DNA of 64,000 nucleotides from Mytilus galloprovincialis (taxonomy: Eukaryota; Mollusca; Bivalvia; Mytilida; Mytilidae), in NCBI RefSeq assembly GCF_965363235.1, contig NC_134844.1:55176872-55240871 (forward strand). The letters are read 5' to 3'. Numbering within the stretch: position 1 is the first letter of the stretch; each line of letters begins with the position of its first letter. The notes beneath the pieces are model-generated. The model saw nothing but the letters and a program-made list of their open reading frames with translations. It was not told the origin of the DNA and made no database searches. The position numbers were made by a program, and so were the translations under genes. Positions 23,001 to 34,254 of the stretch are shown piece by piece.

Positions 23001-23300
23001 AAGAGAATAAAGTATACATTCATTCTTTAATTTACTTTACAAGGCAATTCCAGTAGCATGACAGTTGTAATAAATCTTCATTTGATGTGTTTGAGCTTAT
23101 TTTTTTTCCATTTGATAAAGGACTTCCGTTTTAAAATTTTTATTGTAGTTCGTTATTTTTGTTATTTCACTTTTTATGGGTATACGACAATTCGTACTTT
23201 CCCCAATTTGCAATTTCTACCACCTCGTACCCTTCTCATCTAATAATAACAAAACTAATGTGTATTGACAAATTCAATATGGTTTTGTTTGGAATCCAGC
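20062..23300. other. AT-rich intergenic stretch
   Basis: No convincing gene here. Short frames (under 100 codons) on both strands have no motif and no splice context. Recognisable content is a CTTTCTTT run near 21088-21117 and diverged pieces of a dispersed repeat: minus-oriented near 21790-21900 (TGACTTGGTACAGGTATTTC, then AATGGTGGATTAAACCTGGTTG) and plus-oriented near 22600-22690 and 23050-23180 (GACAGTTGTAATAAATCTTC). Confidence 0.5.
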
Positions 23301-23310
23301 AAAATTATTT

Positions 23311-23500
23311 CTAATCGTTAAATAACGAATGAATATTTGTTCTCCCTTTGTGGAATATGAGGACATACGCCACTTCATCGTTAGCTAAAAATCGGAAGAA
23401 AAATTGATGAAATTCATTTGGACTTCGGTTGTCAGCTGTGTGTAGAAGAAAATCATTTTTTCTTTGGAATTCAAATTTATATTTGTCATTTGGGAAGATC
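23311..23500 (-). CDS. Possible terminal exon of an unknown protein
   Basis: On the minus strand, a pyrimidine-rich stretch ending TCTGTTAAG precedes a clean frame beginning IFPNDKYKFEFQRKN and ending TNIHSLFND before TAG. Composition (charged and aromatic residues, few Leu/Ile/Tyr runs) looks coding in AT-rich DNA. I do not recognise it. It is on the same strand as the frames at 24131-24343 and 25054-25774, but the phases do not let me join them. Confidence 0.25.
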
Positions 23501-24130
23501 TTAACAGATAAATGTAAGAAAAAAAATTGAACGACCACTAAACTATGGTATTGTTTTATATAAGATATATAACAAAAAACTAAAAAACTAAAAAACGGAC
23601 AAGTATATATTGTTGCTTTTTAAAACCATCTTAGAGAAAATGTGTTAATTGACAAAAATAAATATTTATAAAAAATAAAGCATAACAAAGCGCTTTCTCA
23701 TGTAAAAACCACTGGCTCCAACCTATAGAATAAATACACACGTATTCTTTTACGACATAAGGTTGTCCCTCTCTTCCCGGACTACCTGTTTTTTTACTAA
23801 TTATTCATTAGTGTGTCAAATGTTTGTTTTTATTACGGTGTTAATTGTCTCTGATATTTCTTACATGTTTTGATATCATAAAGCTACTAATCAAATAAAA
23901 CATTATCCATGTGTTTATACATCTCTATTAGATACTTGACTGGTATTAATAATGCTAATAATCTTTTCAATGGATTATACTTAGTTGATAATGTAAAAAT
24001 ATAAATCCTCATTTTTTTTTCTCGATAAATATTGATTGTAGATAAATACCTTAATAAATTTGATATTTAAGGTGCCACGTTTATTCCAAAATTTATATCT
24101 GGATTTACTATGCTTTTGTTTTAATAATAT

Positions 24131-24343
24131 TTAAAATGGATCGGTTGTGCTCCTACCACCGTGTCCGTCGTCAGTTAATAGTATTAGGTTTTTAGTTGTA
24201 TTATTGATCTTCGGAAGTGATTGATTTACCCATAATTTTCCTTTTGACGTCGACATTTGGAAAAAAGCAGACGCTTTTTCAGCCATTGCTTTATCTCCAT
24301 CAAAATCGCCAACCCTCCCTTGAATAAGTAGATTGCAATTCAT
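24131..24343 (-). CDS. Unknown minus-strand open frame (70 codons)
   Basis: The frame reads MNCNLLIQGRVGDFDGDKAM and on to NLILLTDDGHGG. An AG at AACCAAACAG just upstream could act as an acceptor (in-frame SIFR before the Met), and GGTG|GTAGGA near the end could act as a donor. It could be an internal exon or a chance frame. No family is recognised. Confidence 0.25.
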   Translation of the reverse strand: MNCNLLIQGRVGDFDGDKAMAEKASAFFQMSTSKGKLWVNQSLPKINNTTKNLILLTDDGHGGRSTTDPF

Positions 24344-25053
24344 ACGGAAGATACTGCTGTTTGGTTTTGTTTGTTTATTTAAGATTTGTATTGTCTACAT
24401 CGATAAAATCATTACTCAATGTGTAAAGCTGTACAAAAGTTCTAATGACGAGACGGTAATTCGAGAAAATAGACGAATCTGGACAAGCAGTGTACTTTCA
24501 TGTATATAGAAATTGAATTATTTTATTACATTCAAGCATATATAATTAGTGGCTGTTTTTTTGTTTTACGTTGGTAGCGCTAACTTTTGATAAATAGGGT
24601 TTGGTCGCTTGATTTATGGCAGATTTCGCTGAGCTCAGATAACATATTTGCAGTTTTCCGACTTACTTAAATCGTATGATAGCATTAGCTTCTGATTTCC
24701 AGGAAAAATAGCTTATCTTGAACTTCCTCTTTTCATATATGGTCTGCCACCGCAAACATATTCCGCGAGTATCATATAACATTGTTGAAGACACATATGC
24801 ATATTTATCAGTTAATTATAGTTCAAAAATTGCATTTTATATAATAGAACAAATATCATATCTGTTAATAACTGATGTGGCCATTTCCTGCCAATTTTAA
24901 TCTTATTATGTTTTAATGAGCATCTAAGATAATCATCCACAATCTAATCAGTTTAAGTATCCCTTATAATGATTCCTTACTAGCTTTGTTTTACAAGTAC
25001 ACATTCTTTCATAGAGGATTGCTCATAACAAGGATTTAATTGAAAAAAAGTAT

Positions 25054-25774
25054 TCAAAGTTTCAAGTTGAAATCTTTCCTTCGAGAAATTTTCCGGGCAT
25101 CATTAACGAGTTGGTTTAATGTTAAGGAATATCTGTTTTCACAGAAAACGACAGATATGTTCAAACTGTCTTGATAACAAACACGTCCTTTTGTCTTTGA
25201 ATTTGATCTACCTAGCCTCCGAATTAGACTTACCCCTAGTGTACTCACATGAGCAACACCACGAGTGCCATATGTAGTACATGATCTGCTTGAGTTTTGG
25301 AAACACCTGCAATCATCCCTAGTTTGCTTAAAAGGGGTTCGTGTCTCAGTTTCCATAGTTTTGTTGCTGGGACTTGATTTATAAGTTTTAATTGTATGTG
25401 TTGTTTTCATCGTCTATCCTATGTCTTGAAATATATGTTACTATTTCGTTAACAATGGAATTATTAGAATTATCTGTACACACTCCCAGTAGAATATGTT
25501 TTTTAACAAGGGCCTCGTTTTCTATTAAGTAACAGCGTTGTAAATTTCTGTCTACTGTTTCTATCAATGATGTAACATTGTTACACATGCTCAAGAGTTT
25601 ATTTTTTATCACATGAGTAACATTTTCTGTTAGACATTCATTTAAAATTATAGCACTTACAGTCTTACTTTTTATCTCATCTGTAATTATTTTTAATTGC
25701 CGATAGCGAATTGGTACATTTAACGTTGTGGAGTAATCTAGGTTAATTATGTTTTCATAAACTGTAGCAGACAT
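25054..25774 (-). CDS. Two overlapping unknown open frames, possibly one frameshifted gene
   Basis: A 128-codon frame (25774-25388) starts MSATVYENIINLDYSTTL and is rich in polar and helix-forming residues with three Cys. A 118-codon frame (25410-25054) overlaps its end in another frame, starts MKTTHTIKTYKSSPSNK and is basic and Ser/Thr-rich. These are the longest adjoining frames in this AT-rich stretch. A TATA-like TTTTATATACAATA lies about 50 bp upstream of the first Met. The 23-base overlap could mean two small genes, a frameshifted single gene or an unseen intron. No homology is recognised and there are no membrane segments. Confidence 0.35.
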
Positions 25775-26592
25775 GCCAAATGACCATTACATTCAAAGTT
25801 TGATGCAGCTGTGTCCAGAATATTGTATATAAAACATGGAAAAATGAATTTGCAGAATGTAATTCGCTGCTTTTATCTATGTTATTATAGCTAGACTAAA
25901 TATGAATCAGGATAACATCACTTTTGTCCATTTTGTATAATGCTTCTTTTGGTTCGTTAATGTTCAAATAGAATTATCAATTTGTTCAATTTTACAACGC
26001 CCTTTCCTTTATATCTTTTGAATTGTTAATGGACGAAGTTTTCAATTATGACGCAGTACGCATCCATGATGTATTGCAACTTACAACCTTTACAGACTTT
26101 GCATGGCTATTTAAAGAATCCATTAAACGATTAATCAAAATGTATTCAGTAGTTATTTGCAAATATTTATCAAGTAAAGACTTTCGTAAATTTAGAAAAA
26201 CATGAAGAACTGTATCTAAATGAAAGAAAAGTAGTCCATATTCGGAGAAATTGTATTTTCAACTTCCTAATTATTGTTCTTGATAATGACATACCATTAA
26301 CCCTACGACAAAAGTAAGTAATTGTAAGTTAATAATTATCGTTTCTATTCAATGAGCAGTTTTTTAAAATATGGAAAATAGAATCACAACGTGATTGTTA
26401 AATTTTTACAAACACATTGCATCTACTTTAAATGTGTATGAAAAAAAAGGTTTCACTTCCGTATATTTGTTCTGATATTGACATCAGTATTTGTGTGTTC
26501 GACAAAATTAAGTTTTTAAATGCTGACTGATGAATATCGTCGTTTAAATCAATCCATCAATAAATGAATATGATCTATGATATCACAGGTTA

Positions 26593-26620
26593 TCTGATAT
26601 AAGAATGCATTTGTATATGG
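26593..26620 (+). promoter_or_regulatory. Candidate TATA-like core promoter of the F-type lectin gene
   Basis: TGATATAAGAATGCATTTGT then ATATGG lies about 135 bp before the start codon. The equivalent position before the fibrinogen-related gene (37611-37637) reads TGATATAAGAATGCACTTAT then ATATG. Conservation between duplicates is compatible with shared promoter use but is also expected from recent duplication alone. Confidence 0.3.
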
Positions 26621-26731
26621 TAGCCAACCTATATCGTTGTATATTAGGAACACCATTTTGGAAAACTTATGTTTAAGTCGACAACAGTCTTTCTACCTTT
26701 GTCAAAGAAATTCTGAAACATATTAATTATT

Positions 26732-27056
26732 ATGAAATTTTGCTGTTTTCCTCATTGTGCAGTTTTTTGTTTTACAACAGCATGCACGTTTACCGTAATA
26801 AATGCAAATGATGAGGATGTGATATCGGAAACTTTTAAAACAAAGGGTAGCACTAGAATTTTTCAGACCGAGAATACCACCGATGTGTATTGTAGGTCCA
26901 TATTTGCATGTGCAGGTATATGTCTATCAGACTCACAATGCTGTGTAGCGAGTTATTCCAAAGCCGCATCGACATGCCGTATTGATACATCTGAGAGATG
27001 TTGCGCTGAAACTGAAACCTTAGACGAATGGAGGTTTATTCAACGAAATTCATATT
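26732..27056 (+). CDS. Apple/PAN-like F-type lectin gene, exon 1 (signal peptide and Cys module)
   Basis: First coding exon of a three-exon gene (27056, 29897-30118 and 31705-31913 complete it; 251 residues in all). MKFCCFPHC..TFTVINA (about residues 1-25) is a signal peptide. Residues about 27-108 hold a module with spacing C-x4-C-x3-C-x6-CC-x8-C-x7-CC (YCRSIFACAGIC, SQCCVASY, TCRIDTSERCC), like the apple/PAN-type modules at the N-terminus of many molluscan lectins. The donor TCATATT|GTAAGT gives phase 1. It has a near-identical twin at 37756-38080 attached to a different domain. The protein is likely secreted to haemolymph or mucus. Confidence 0.85.
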
Positions 27057-29896
27057 GTAAGTAAAAATGATACATATTTTCCAATTAATTGTTGGTTTTG
27101 TACTATTTCCAAGCAACGAGTTTTGTAATAAAAAAAAAAGCTCATCAGCAGTTAAACAAAAATAAAATATCAACAACAAATATGTTCTTCCAACATGTTT
27201 GTTTAATTAACAAATTAAAAACTAAACATTTCAAACGAGCGCTAACTTAATAATAGTGTTTTAAATTAGTCAATTCATAGTTGTTGGGATAAGAACCCAA
27301 TTGAGTCTCAACAGTTCTTAATGGGTAGGTACTACACATATTTTAATAGGTTTGGGATATTTATAACATTGTCATACGGAAACCACTTACCATAGAATTC
27401 TGACCTAAGGCGAGCATAGTTTTTATTTAATGTACATCGTGTACATTCATTTTCCCTTAACCATTACTCTGTTGTGGTACTACCATAAACTATTGCATAA
27501 TGACCACATATGTACTTATAGACCTGACATTTTTGTTGTTGTCTTCTAATCATAATATGATATCCTTCTTCTATATTGCACTACAAACTGTGCAGAGTCT
27601 AAAAAGATCATATTTTACATAAAAAAAACTCGACATAATATCGGCTCAGTCTTGACCAGTCTCAACCAGTTTCAACTAATATCGAACTGTCTCGACTTAG
27701 TCTTGTGGTCGAGCACTAAAAAACGGTCTTTGAAGACTCTGAACAATTTGAAGAGTTAGAATTTATTGTTTTCATTGTTGACATATTTGTTTGTTTTTTA
27801 TGTATTAGGGATATAACACAATGTTGATTGCTGAACCCCTATTTGACATTTAATCTACTATTATGTTTGTTTGTTTTCAATTTGTTCATACATTGTAGTC
27901 AATATAATAGAATTGTATGCGGTTGTTATTCAATATGTTAAGATAGATATAAGACCAGGTTCAATTCATTATTTTCTAAATAAGAAAATGCCGGCACCAA
28001 TTCAGAAATATGTGTTTCAGCTTTTGATTTTGCTACAGAAAACAAGAAAGTAGATCTCACCGTCAAACTTTAGTTTCAGCCGTACAGATGGGTGCAGTCC
28101 TAACCTGTACAGCAAGTTAACTTGATAACCAGTCATTTGGACTGGTCAAAGTTAACATGTGACTGCTCTGACCAGTCCTAGGACCAAAATCTAGTTAACT
28201 TGAAAAGCGGACTTGTTAAAAAAAATATTAATACAAAATCGATTAATTCTTTGATATTTATTGAATGACACATCGCTTTTAATCAAAGCAAATTTAAACT
28301 AATTTATGCAGATCCTTTAATTCAAATCAGCCGTTTTTTAGCGACAGGTGTAAATTGCCAGTCCTTTTTTTTTTTTTTGTGAAAATAGATTTAAAAAAAG
28401 TGAGATATCAAAATGTTATATTTAGAAAAAAATTATCAAGTTAAATGCTATATATACGTGATGTAGATGAAAACAACTGGGTGGAAGCCAAAATGTTTCC
28501 GATTTGATATACATTTCATAAAATATTCAAACTCACGTTGATCTTTGTTCTTGCATTTTCTGTTCACCATGAACATATCTACAAAATATGCCAAAAAAAA
28601 TCATCGGAGGTTCTTTTTTGGGTGCGGACAAATCAAAGCCACAGTAGTGTACTTGTGTTTTAATCTAGTAAATAGGAAAAGAAATATCTAGGTAACACAT
28701 AAAAGTTGAGGTAATCGGATGAACTCCAAAAACAAAGCGAGCAAGAGTGTGTGCGTCGACAGGCTGACTGTCTTGTGCTTTGCAAGCATCAGCGGAACAA
28801 AACCAGACACCGAAGAGGAACAACATAGAAAGTCTGAGCAACACGAACCCCATTAAAAATCGGTATTGAATAACGTTACATAAAGTGCTTGATTAAAGGA
28901 ATTGCACATTGGACGTATGTCCAGACGACACTTACCACAATGGAAATCCTAAATTATCAAAGGGCTGCCATTTGTCTATTTCAACTATATGAAGAACTAT
29001 GAAGAAAAGGATCTTCCGCCATTTCATTGGCTACTTTAAATACATAAGTGTCCTCACAAATAACGATATAATGCTGGGTCGACAAAGTGCCACACGAAAT
29101 CTCTTTAATTAGCAGTTTATGTTATGTGACCCACCCCGGGAGTCTTTGGAGGAAAGCATGTTGCTCGGTCTTTAGTTTTCTATGTTATGTTTTGTATACT
29201 GTTGTTTGTCTTTTGTTTCGACTTATGAGCTTGATTATACCGTTGGTATCTTTCGCCTCTCTTTCCTTGTTATATCAAATTACCGCAACTCGTTTAGACT
29301 TTGATCGTTTCTATAAGATAGGAGAAGTGAAATGTTACCCAGGTAGCAATAGCGATATACGTTTTCGTTATTTTTAAGAAAGTATTAAGGCCTACTTAGT
29401 GTATTGTGCTCACTAATTTATGTTCGTGGGAGCAAAATGTTTTGGAATTAAGAAAAATGTATTTTTGTGAATATTTTATTTCCTGACTTAACAAGAGTCT
29501 GTACACAATCCTATTGAAAATTTTTACTTCGTTGAATATTTATATTTGTGGTTCACCTTTACCCGAAAAATCAACGAAAATTAGTCTCCCACGAATAATA
29601 ATGAATCCACAGTATGCATAGCATAGTCATTTTACATCTTAATATATCACGCATTAATATTTCATGTATATACTGTGTACGTTGAAGACTTTTCCGCTTA
29701 CCAATCAGTTTGAGGTACTAGTACTAGTGACAAATTGTCCGTCTGTTCGGTTCATTCTATACATTATAATAATTATATATCGTTTTTTTTTTCGATTAAT
29801 AAAAACGACGAAAAAAGGAGATATTGTTTGTGATCACTAACTTTCAGTAAAATAAACTTTCTTCTATACTAAATTAAGCGATTGTTTTAGTTTCAG
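27057..29896 (+). other. Intron 1 of the F-type lectin gene
   Basis: It begins within the segmental duplication (to about 27510). At 27800-28010 it contains a dispersed repeat (ACACAATGTTGATTGCTGAA, then AAGACCAGGTTCAATTCAT). At 28080-28215 a repeat starting CAGATGGGTGCAGTCC is shared with 38795-38910. Near 29150-29275 a repeat fragment reads TTTTCGACTTATGAGCTTGA style sequence. Stretches at 28220-28660 and 29400-29890 show nothing more. A possible small secreted-peptide frame on the opposite strand is listed separately. Confidence 0.5.
28665..28853 (-). CDS. Possible small secreted peptide or first exon, antisense in the lectin intron
   Basis: A 62-codon frame starts MGFVLLRLSMLFLFGVWFCS, a textbook signal peptide (positive Arg, Leu/Phe core, cleavage probably near SADA). 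It continues with a short polar stretch CKAQDSQPVDAHTLARF. No good donor splice site is apparent, so it would be a tiny single-exon peptide or a chance frame. No family is recognised and it has no counterpart in the duplicated gene. Confidence 0.3.
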   Translation of the reverse strand: MGFVLLRLSMLFLFGVWFCSADACKAQDSQPVDAHTLARFVFGVHPITSTFMCYLDISFPIY

Positions 29897-30118
29897 ATGA
29901 TTGTACTGTCAACTTAAAGGAAGTTGCTTACGAAAAACCAGCCGAACAAAGTTCAGTCTACGGCGGGGGTTATGCATCAAGAGCTGTTGATGGAAATGTG
30001 AACACATATATGCACACAGACATAGAGCAATCGCCTTATTGGTCTGTTGACTTGGGCAAAACTTATCAAATAAAGCGAATTGAAATCTTCAACAGAATTA
30101 ACGGAGCAATATCAACAG
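29897..30118 (+). CDS. F-type lectin gene, exon 2 (N-terminal half of the lectin domain)
   Basis: The acceptor is TAGTTTCAG and the donor CAACAG|GTGGGT; 222 bases, phase 1 in and out. The translation reads LKEVAYEKPAEQSSVYGGGY, ASRAVDGNVNTYMHT, SPYWSVDLGKTYQIKRIEIF and NRINGAIST. This is the first half of an F-type (fucolectin/FTP) lectin domain: the xKPAxQSSxYGGGxASRAVDGN signature and WxVDLGKxYxIxRIxIxNR are characteristic. The usual fucose-binding motif places H, then R-x-D, then a basic residue. Here the His is present (YMHT) and NR follows 26 residues later, but the RxD aspartate is Asn (RIN), so binding to fucose may be altered. Confidence 0.9.
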
Positions 30119-30232
30119 GTGGGTCAAAGTACATGCACATTTGTTTCCTACCTGGTGACATGATAATCAGATAGTTTTTTTCATTTTTCATTCATTTGTT
30201 TCGTTTCTGTTGTTTTTATGAAATAAAAGTAA

Positions 30233-30510
30233 AAAGATGTGGTTTGATTGCTAATGTTACAACTGTCCATCGAAGTTTCAATGAAGCACATGCAAGGAAT
30301 TATTGTCAACCAAATAGACTTCAACAATAAAAAAAACGAACACAGTATTGTCGGCTATAAAAAGCCTCGACATGAAACATGACAGACAAAAACCAACGAC
30401 AACCACTGAACACGATTTGGGACAGGCACATGCATATTGTTGTGGAGTCGACATGTTTGAAGGCGCCATCTTTCCCCGAACCTGGGACAATGGTGCAACG
30501 GCACAATATA
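30233..30510 (+). repeat. Dispersed mussel-type repeat in lectin intron 2
   Basis: Blocks AAGATGTGGTTTGATTGCTA, GGCTATAAAAAGCCTCGACA, CAACGACAACCACTGAACAC, GGGACAGGCACATGCATA and CCTGGGACAATGGTGCAACG follow the order of a repeat I recall as abundant in mussel sequence. It is internally shortened. Related ends occur at 18600-18695 (minus) and 45315-45420 (plus). Confidence 0.6.
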
Positions 30511-30529
30511 TGTTTTTTTTTATTTCTGT

Positions 30530-30800
30530 TTGTGTTGATCCTCCACGGTGGTCTCATGGTAGTTTGTTAGCCTTGGGTTAAGGATGTCGTGGGTGTGAAC
30601 CCCGGCTGGATCTTATCAAAGACTTTAAACTCAGTATGTGCTGCTTCTTCGCTAATCATTTAGGCGTAAGTGCAAAGACTGGTCGGCTCTGAGAAGGAAT
30701 AATGTGTCCAGGTAGGGTTACATGTCTTCCTGCGGACTGTTACCTTGTGAACCTGCACGTTCAAAATCAGACTGTGCGTGGCAGTCTAGTATAAAGCAGG
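30530..30800 (+). mobile_element. tRNA-derived SINE
   Basis: GTGGTCTCATGGTAGTTTGT then TAGC resembles a pol III A box, and GTGGGTGTGAACCCCGGC about 35 bases later resembles a B box (GGTTCGANNCC with two changes). An unrelated tail runs to about CAGTCTAGTATAAAGCAGG. This is the arrangement of a tRNA-derived SINE. No poly(A) or clear target duplication was seen. Confidence 0.5.
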
Positions 30801-31120
30801 ATACATATTAGTATTACATTGCCATGTTCTCATCCTGAATATGCATTTAATTTGACACTAGACGTTTACCAGCCATCCATCATCATCAGTTGTTTTGATT
30901 TGTTTATTTGTTTATTGTTGTTTTTAATAAAAAGTGAGTTATTTTTTGTTATTTGTACTATTAATAAACCAGACAAAATGAGCTGCTATCCATGAAAAGC
31001 ATCATAAGTTGAAAATGATATAATTAGGTTTTCACCTATTTTTATTGGAAAACAACTATCCAAATCAAATGTGTTAAGCTGAGGAACATATTATTACACG
31101 TTTTTACAAGATTTTAAACG

Positions 31121-31348
31121 CTACATTACACACAAGGATGTTATCTCTATCATATTCCACTTCCTGATTCGTCTAAGGTAAACAACTCGTTCAAATGGAC
31201 TTCTAGTTACAGGATCAATTACGGAAATGGCAAATAAACTATTACGTTTAAAGAAAAGAACTAAAGATGTAGTGCCAAATCCACAAGTACAGTTATGAAC
31301 GAACAAGGGACGAACCTTGCATAACATTTTATTAAAGCAACTTTTCAT
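31121..31348 (-). CDS. Unknown antisense open frame in lectin intron 2
   Basis: A 75-codon minus-strand frame starts MKSCFNKMLCKVRPLFVHNC and contains FAISVIDPVTRSPFERVVYL. Composition is coding-like but there is no family match, signal peptide or convincing splice context. It may be a relic of an inserted element. Confidence 0.2.
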   Translation of the reverse strand: MKSCFNKMLCKVRPLFVHNCTCGFGTTSLVLFFKRNSLFAISVIDPVTRSPFERVVYLRRIRKWNMIEITSLCVM

Positions 31349-31704
31349 TTAAAAGTCTAGAAAAATAAAAGTCATACGACACATGTCAGTTGAATTCAAG
31401 ATATTTTTGAATTGAAAATGATAGACTGCCATACATCATAATGCTTGTCAGCTTTTTAACCTGTTTCAACCAAATAATCTTATATAAAAATGGCAGTACC
31501 TAGTCAGTCAGGAGGTTATTAGTCAATCGCTATTTGCTTTCAGGAAGAAAGAGTTTCCCCAACATGAATATTGTCCATGAAGTGTATATACATTGTTTAT
31601 TATATCTTTATCCAAACTGGTCGGATATATTACTCAATTCTGGATATGAAAGCAATAAGCTGTTTATATCAGGTAAACATTTTTAAGTTTTTATTTTGTT
31701 TTAG

Positions 31705-31913
31705 GAGAACGTCTTCGTGATTTGGAAATTATGATTGGCTCATCTCATAATGAAACGCAGATATGTGCCCATTATGTTGGACCGGCACAACTCGGCGAAC
31801 ATCTTTTTTTTAAATGTGGACATGTCGAAAATGCACGTTATGTAAAACTGAGATTGACTGGAAGAAACTACTTGCATGTTGCAGAGGTCAAAGTTTATGC
31901 AGTGAATACTTAG
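31705..31913 (+). CDS. F-type lectin gene, exon 3 (C-terminal half of the lectin domain)
   Basis: The acceptor is GTTTTAG (phase 1); the frame begins GERLRDLEIMIGSSHNETQI and ends RYVKLRLTGRNYLHVAEVKV then YAVNT before TAG. RLxDLEIxxG, FFKCG, ARYVKLRL and LHVAEVKVYA are the standard strands and Cys of the C-terminal half of F-type lectins. Summed coding length is 756 bases (251 residues plus stop) with all phases consistent, so the gene appears intact. Degenerate relatives of this exon occur at 52084-52300. Confidence 0.9.
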
Positions 31914-33290
31914 TTCTACTTAAAATTAAATAAGATCAAGAAATCTAAGGAATAGACAAGCATCTGCTTGCTGGAAAAATCAGTTTATCGATTGGAATAC
32001 TAATTTATGTTAGCTTTGTATTTGTTATTTAGTTTAATATTCAAACGAGTATTGATAAGTTGAATCCGGGATGTGAAATTGGTCTACAATCTAAACCAGT
32101 CAAGTTAAATTACAATTTGGTGAGAACATTTCCCTATATCTAGCTAGAAAATTTGTTTGTGAAGTAGATATAATATATCCAACGTGTTCGAATGTAACTT
32201 ATTGTTTCTCTTTCTTATATAGTTTGTCGACACTGTGGTAAGAATTATTCATTTAAGTTCCAATATTGCATAAATATGCATTATACCTTGCTTTTTAAAT
32301 AAGTGCACTTTTATTTCATTATTCAAGTAAGTAATTGTCCATTTATAACTGCACAGTGTATGCTTTTAATTGATTGTTTTATTTTTACGACACAAAGTTT
32401 AGATAATTAAAAGAGGAAGGTTTTTGCACACGTTAAAATGTTTTCTCCCCACCACACTTTTATCAGTACAAACTTAAACTACAAAGACCATATTAGTTAT
32501 TAATAGCATAAGTTTTTATGTCAGTTATTTATTTTTGAAATATGCGGCATTAATAAATATCTAGTATTTATACTGTCCAGTACTTTTGATGATGCTTTTC
32601 ATTCTTTACATTTAATAGAATATGTAGCCAGGCAGACCATAGGATTTTTTTTTTGTTTCAAATCAAATATTATTTGCCAGTGCATAGCTAGATTGTGTTC
32701 TTTTTTGCAGATAAAAGAAGCTCAAATTTAATTTCAAAAGTTATTATAGCATGACAATAAGGTTCAGGAGGAATGGTTTCTACAAGAGTTTCATAATAAC
32801 CTGAATAAAAAAAGGCTGTATTTAAATAAAGGCTGAGCACAATATATTGAAAAATGTTAAATTATTATTTCACGACTTGTATAGAACACTGCATTTTGTA
32901 TTACAGCTGGTATAACAGACAATTTGGCTGTGTGAAATTTTCGCTATGTTTATATGAATGTATTTTATCCAGAAATAAACTCCAAGTAATGCAAATTTTT
33001 AAATTGTCATTTTAATGTTTGGTACAAGAAACACAGCCACAATTTCTCTGAACTGTGAAGACCTTACTATTCATAAAAAAGATAACGACGCAAATAATAA
33101 TCTAAAACAAAAGCTGCAGGACGAAACAAAGCAAAACAATATCATCTCAATTGAAAAACATGTGAAATAACAAATGGCAAGGAACTGAAACGAATTAAAC
33201 AACAAATGCATTCTGAAATACCTATTCAACCCCGTCCCCGAACTTTAATCCGATAGATTATCAATTCGAATTCGAATGGTTTGGTCATCC
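31914..33290. other. Intergenic, nothing recognised
   Basis: AT-rich sequence downstream of the lectin gene. No repeat, reading frame or RNA gene is evident. No exact AATAAA was seen in the first 200 bases after the stop. Confidence 0.4.
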
Positions 33291-33480
33291 AATTGCCTTG
33301 ATTTGTGCACCACTGTTGAGTATGATGTAGACGAAACGCATCTCTAGAATACATGGATAACTCAAGTATAGAATAAATATTATTACCGCCACTTTATCGG
33401 TATAACTGCTGGTTGATGTTTTGTCATCAAGAGTATATCCTGGCCAAAACGACCGGTATTCTGCGCTTCAGTGTTGGCAT
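33290..33480 (+). repeat. Dispersed repeat sharing the TGTAGACGAAACGC word
   Basis: The block CACCACTGTTGAGTATGATG, then TAGACGAAACGCATCTCTAG and GGTATAACTGCTGGTTGATG, resembles a known bivalve repeat type. It shares the TGTAGACGAAACGC word with the repeat family at 38215, 39858, 40070 and 44030 but otherwise differs. Confidence 0.45.
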
Positions 33481-34254
33481 GAAATGTCTTTGATGTATCA
33501 TTTTCTGTATCTGTAATACAATTCTTTACAATTTGAATCACTAAGTTCTTGTATATTCCATGGATAAACTGCCTAAGGCAGTTCTTGAACTTTTTTTTTA
33601 TTTTAGGCTTGGAAAACTTTTATCATATCACTTGGACATTGCAACTGTTATTCTTCCAGTGCCCTGAGTTTCATGTTCTGAAATCGAGCGTTCTGTTTTA
33701 TGTATTTGTAGTTTTGGATATTTTGTTTAAAATCAATCGATCGTTAAAACCGAACATATTATAACATGTGATGATTTTGTCTTCCTCTCATTCACTTTGT
33801 AAGTCATGAATTTTCTTTATATTTCAAAGCGTCTCGTTGTCTGTGAGATCATAAAAAGAACATAACCTTTTACACAGTATAAACCTATATACGTTCACGC
33901 CAAAAAGGACGGAAATAGTATTTAACAACTCGTAAATAAAGATATGACAGTAAGAAACCACGGGAGTTGTCACAGAACATAGTCACAAGTCGCAAAATCA
34001 TTGGCAATTTCTTATAAAGTAAAAAATCTCTCGTTTTCTAATCTGAATTATGTTTTATTTTACAGTACAGAGTTATTGTCTCGATCAGACACAGAATTTA
34101 TAGCTTAACTAATCGTTTATTTCTGTATAAAAATTTCATGCGACCAAATGACGTTACATGCTCGAGGTCATGATTGAACATTTCGTCAGAAACGTTACTT
34201 ATGTAGCCAATCGATTAGGTCAGTTATTCTACAGTTGGCCTTTTATACAAGTAT

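Larger units (their letters stand above)
26040..27510 (+). repeat. Segmental duplication, copy 1 (5' flank, exon 1, start of intron 1)
   Basis: This copy starts GACGCAGTACGCATCCATGA, runs through the upstream region and exon 1 of the F-type lectin gene, and continues into intron 1 to about ACCATAAACTATTGCATAAT. It matches 37058-38795 at high identity throughout, except for an inserted repeat in the second copy at about 38170-38432. Both copies keep the same spacing to the start codon. Confidence 0.8.

Noticed and set aside
29087..29377. A 96-codon plus-strand membrane-like frame in lectin intron 1
   Set aside because: Its middle is a dispersed repeat fragment (TTTTCTATGTTATGTTTTGT, CGACTTATGAGCTTGATTAT) and nothing supports translation.
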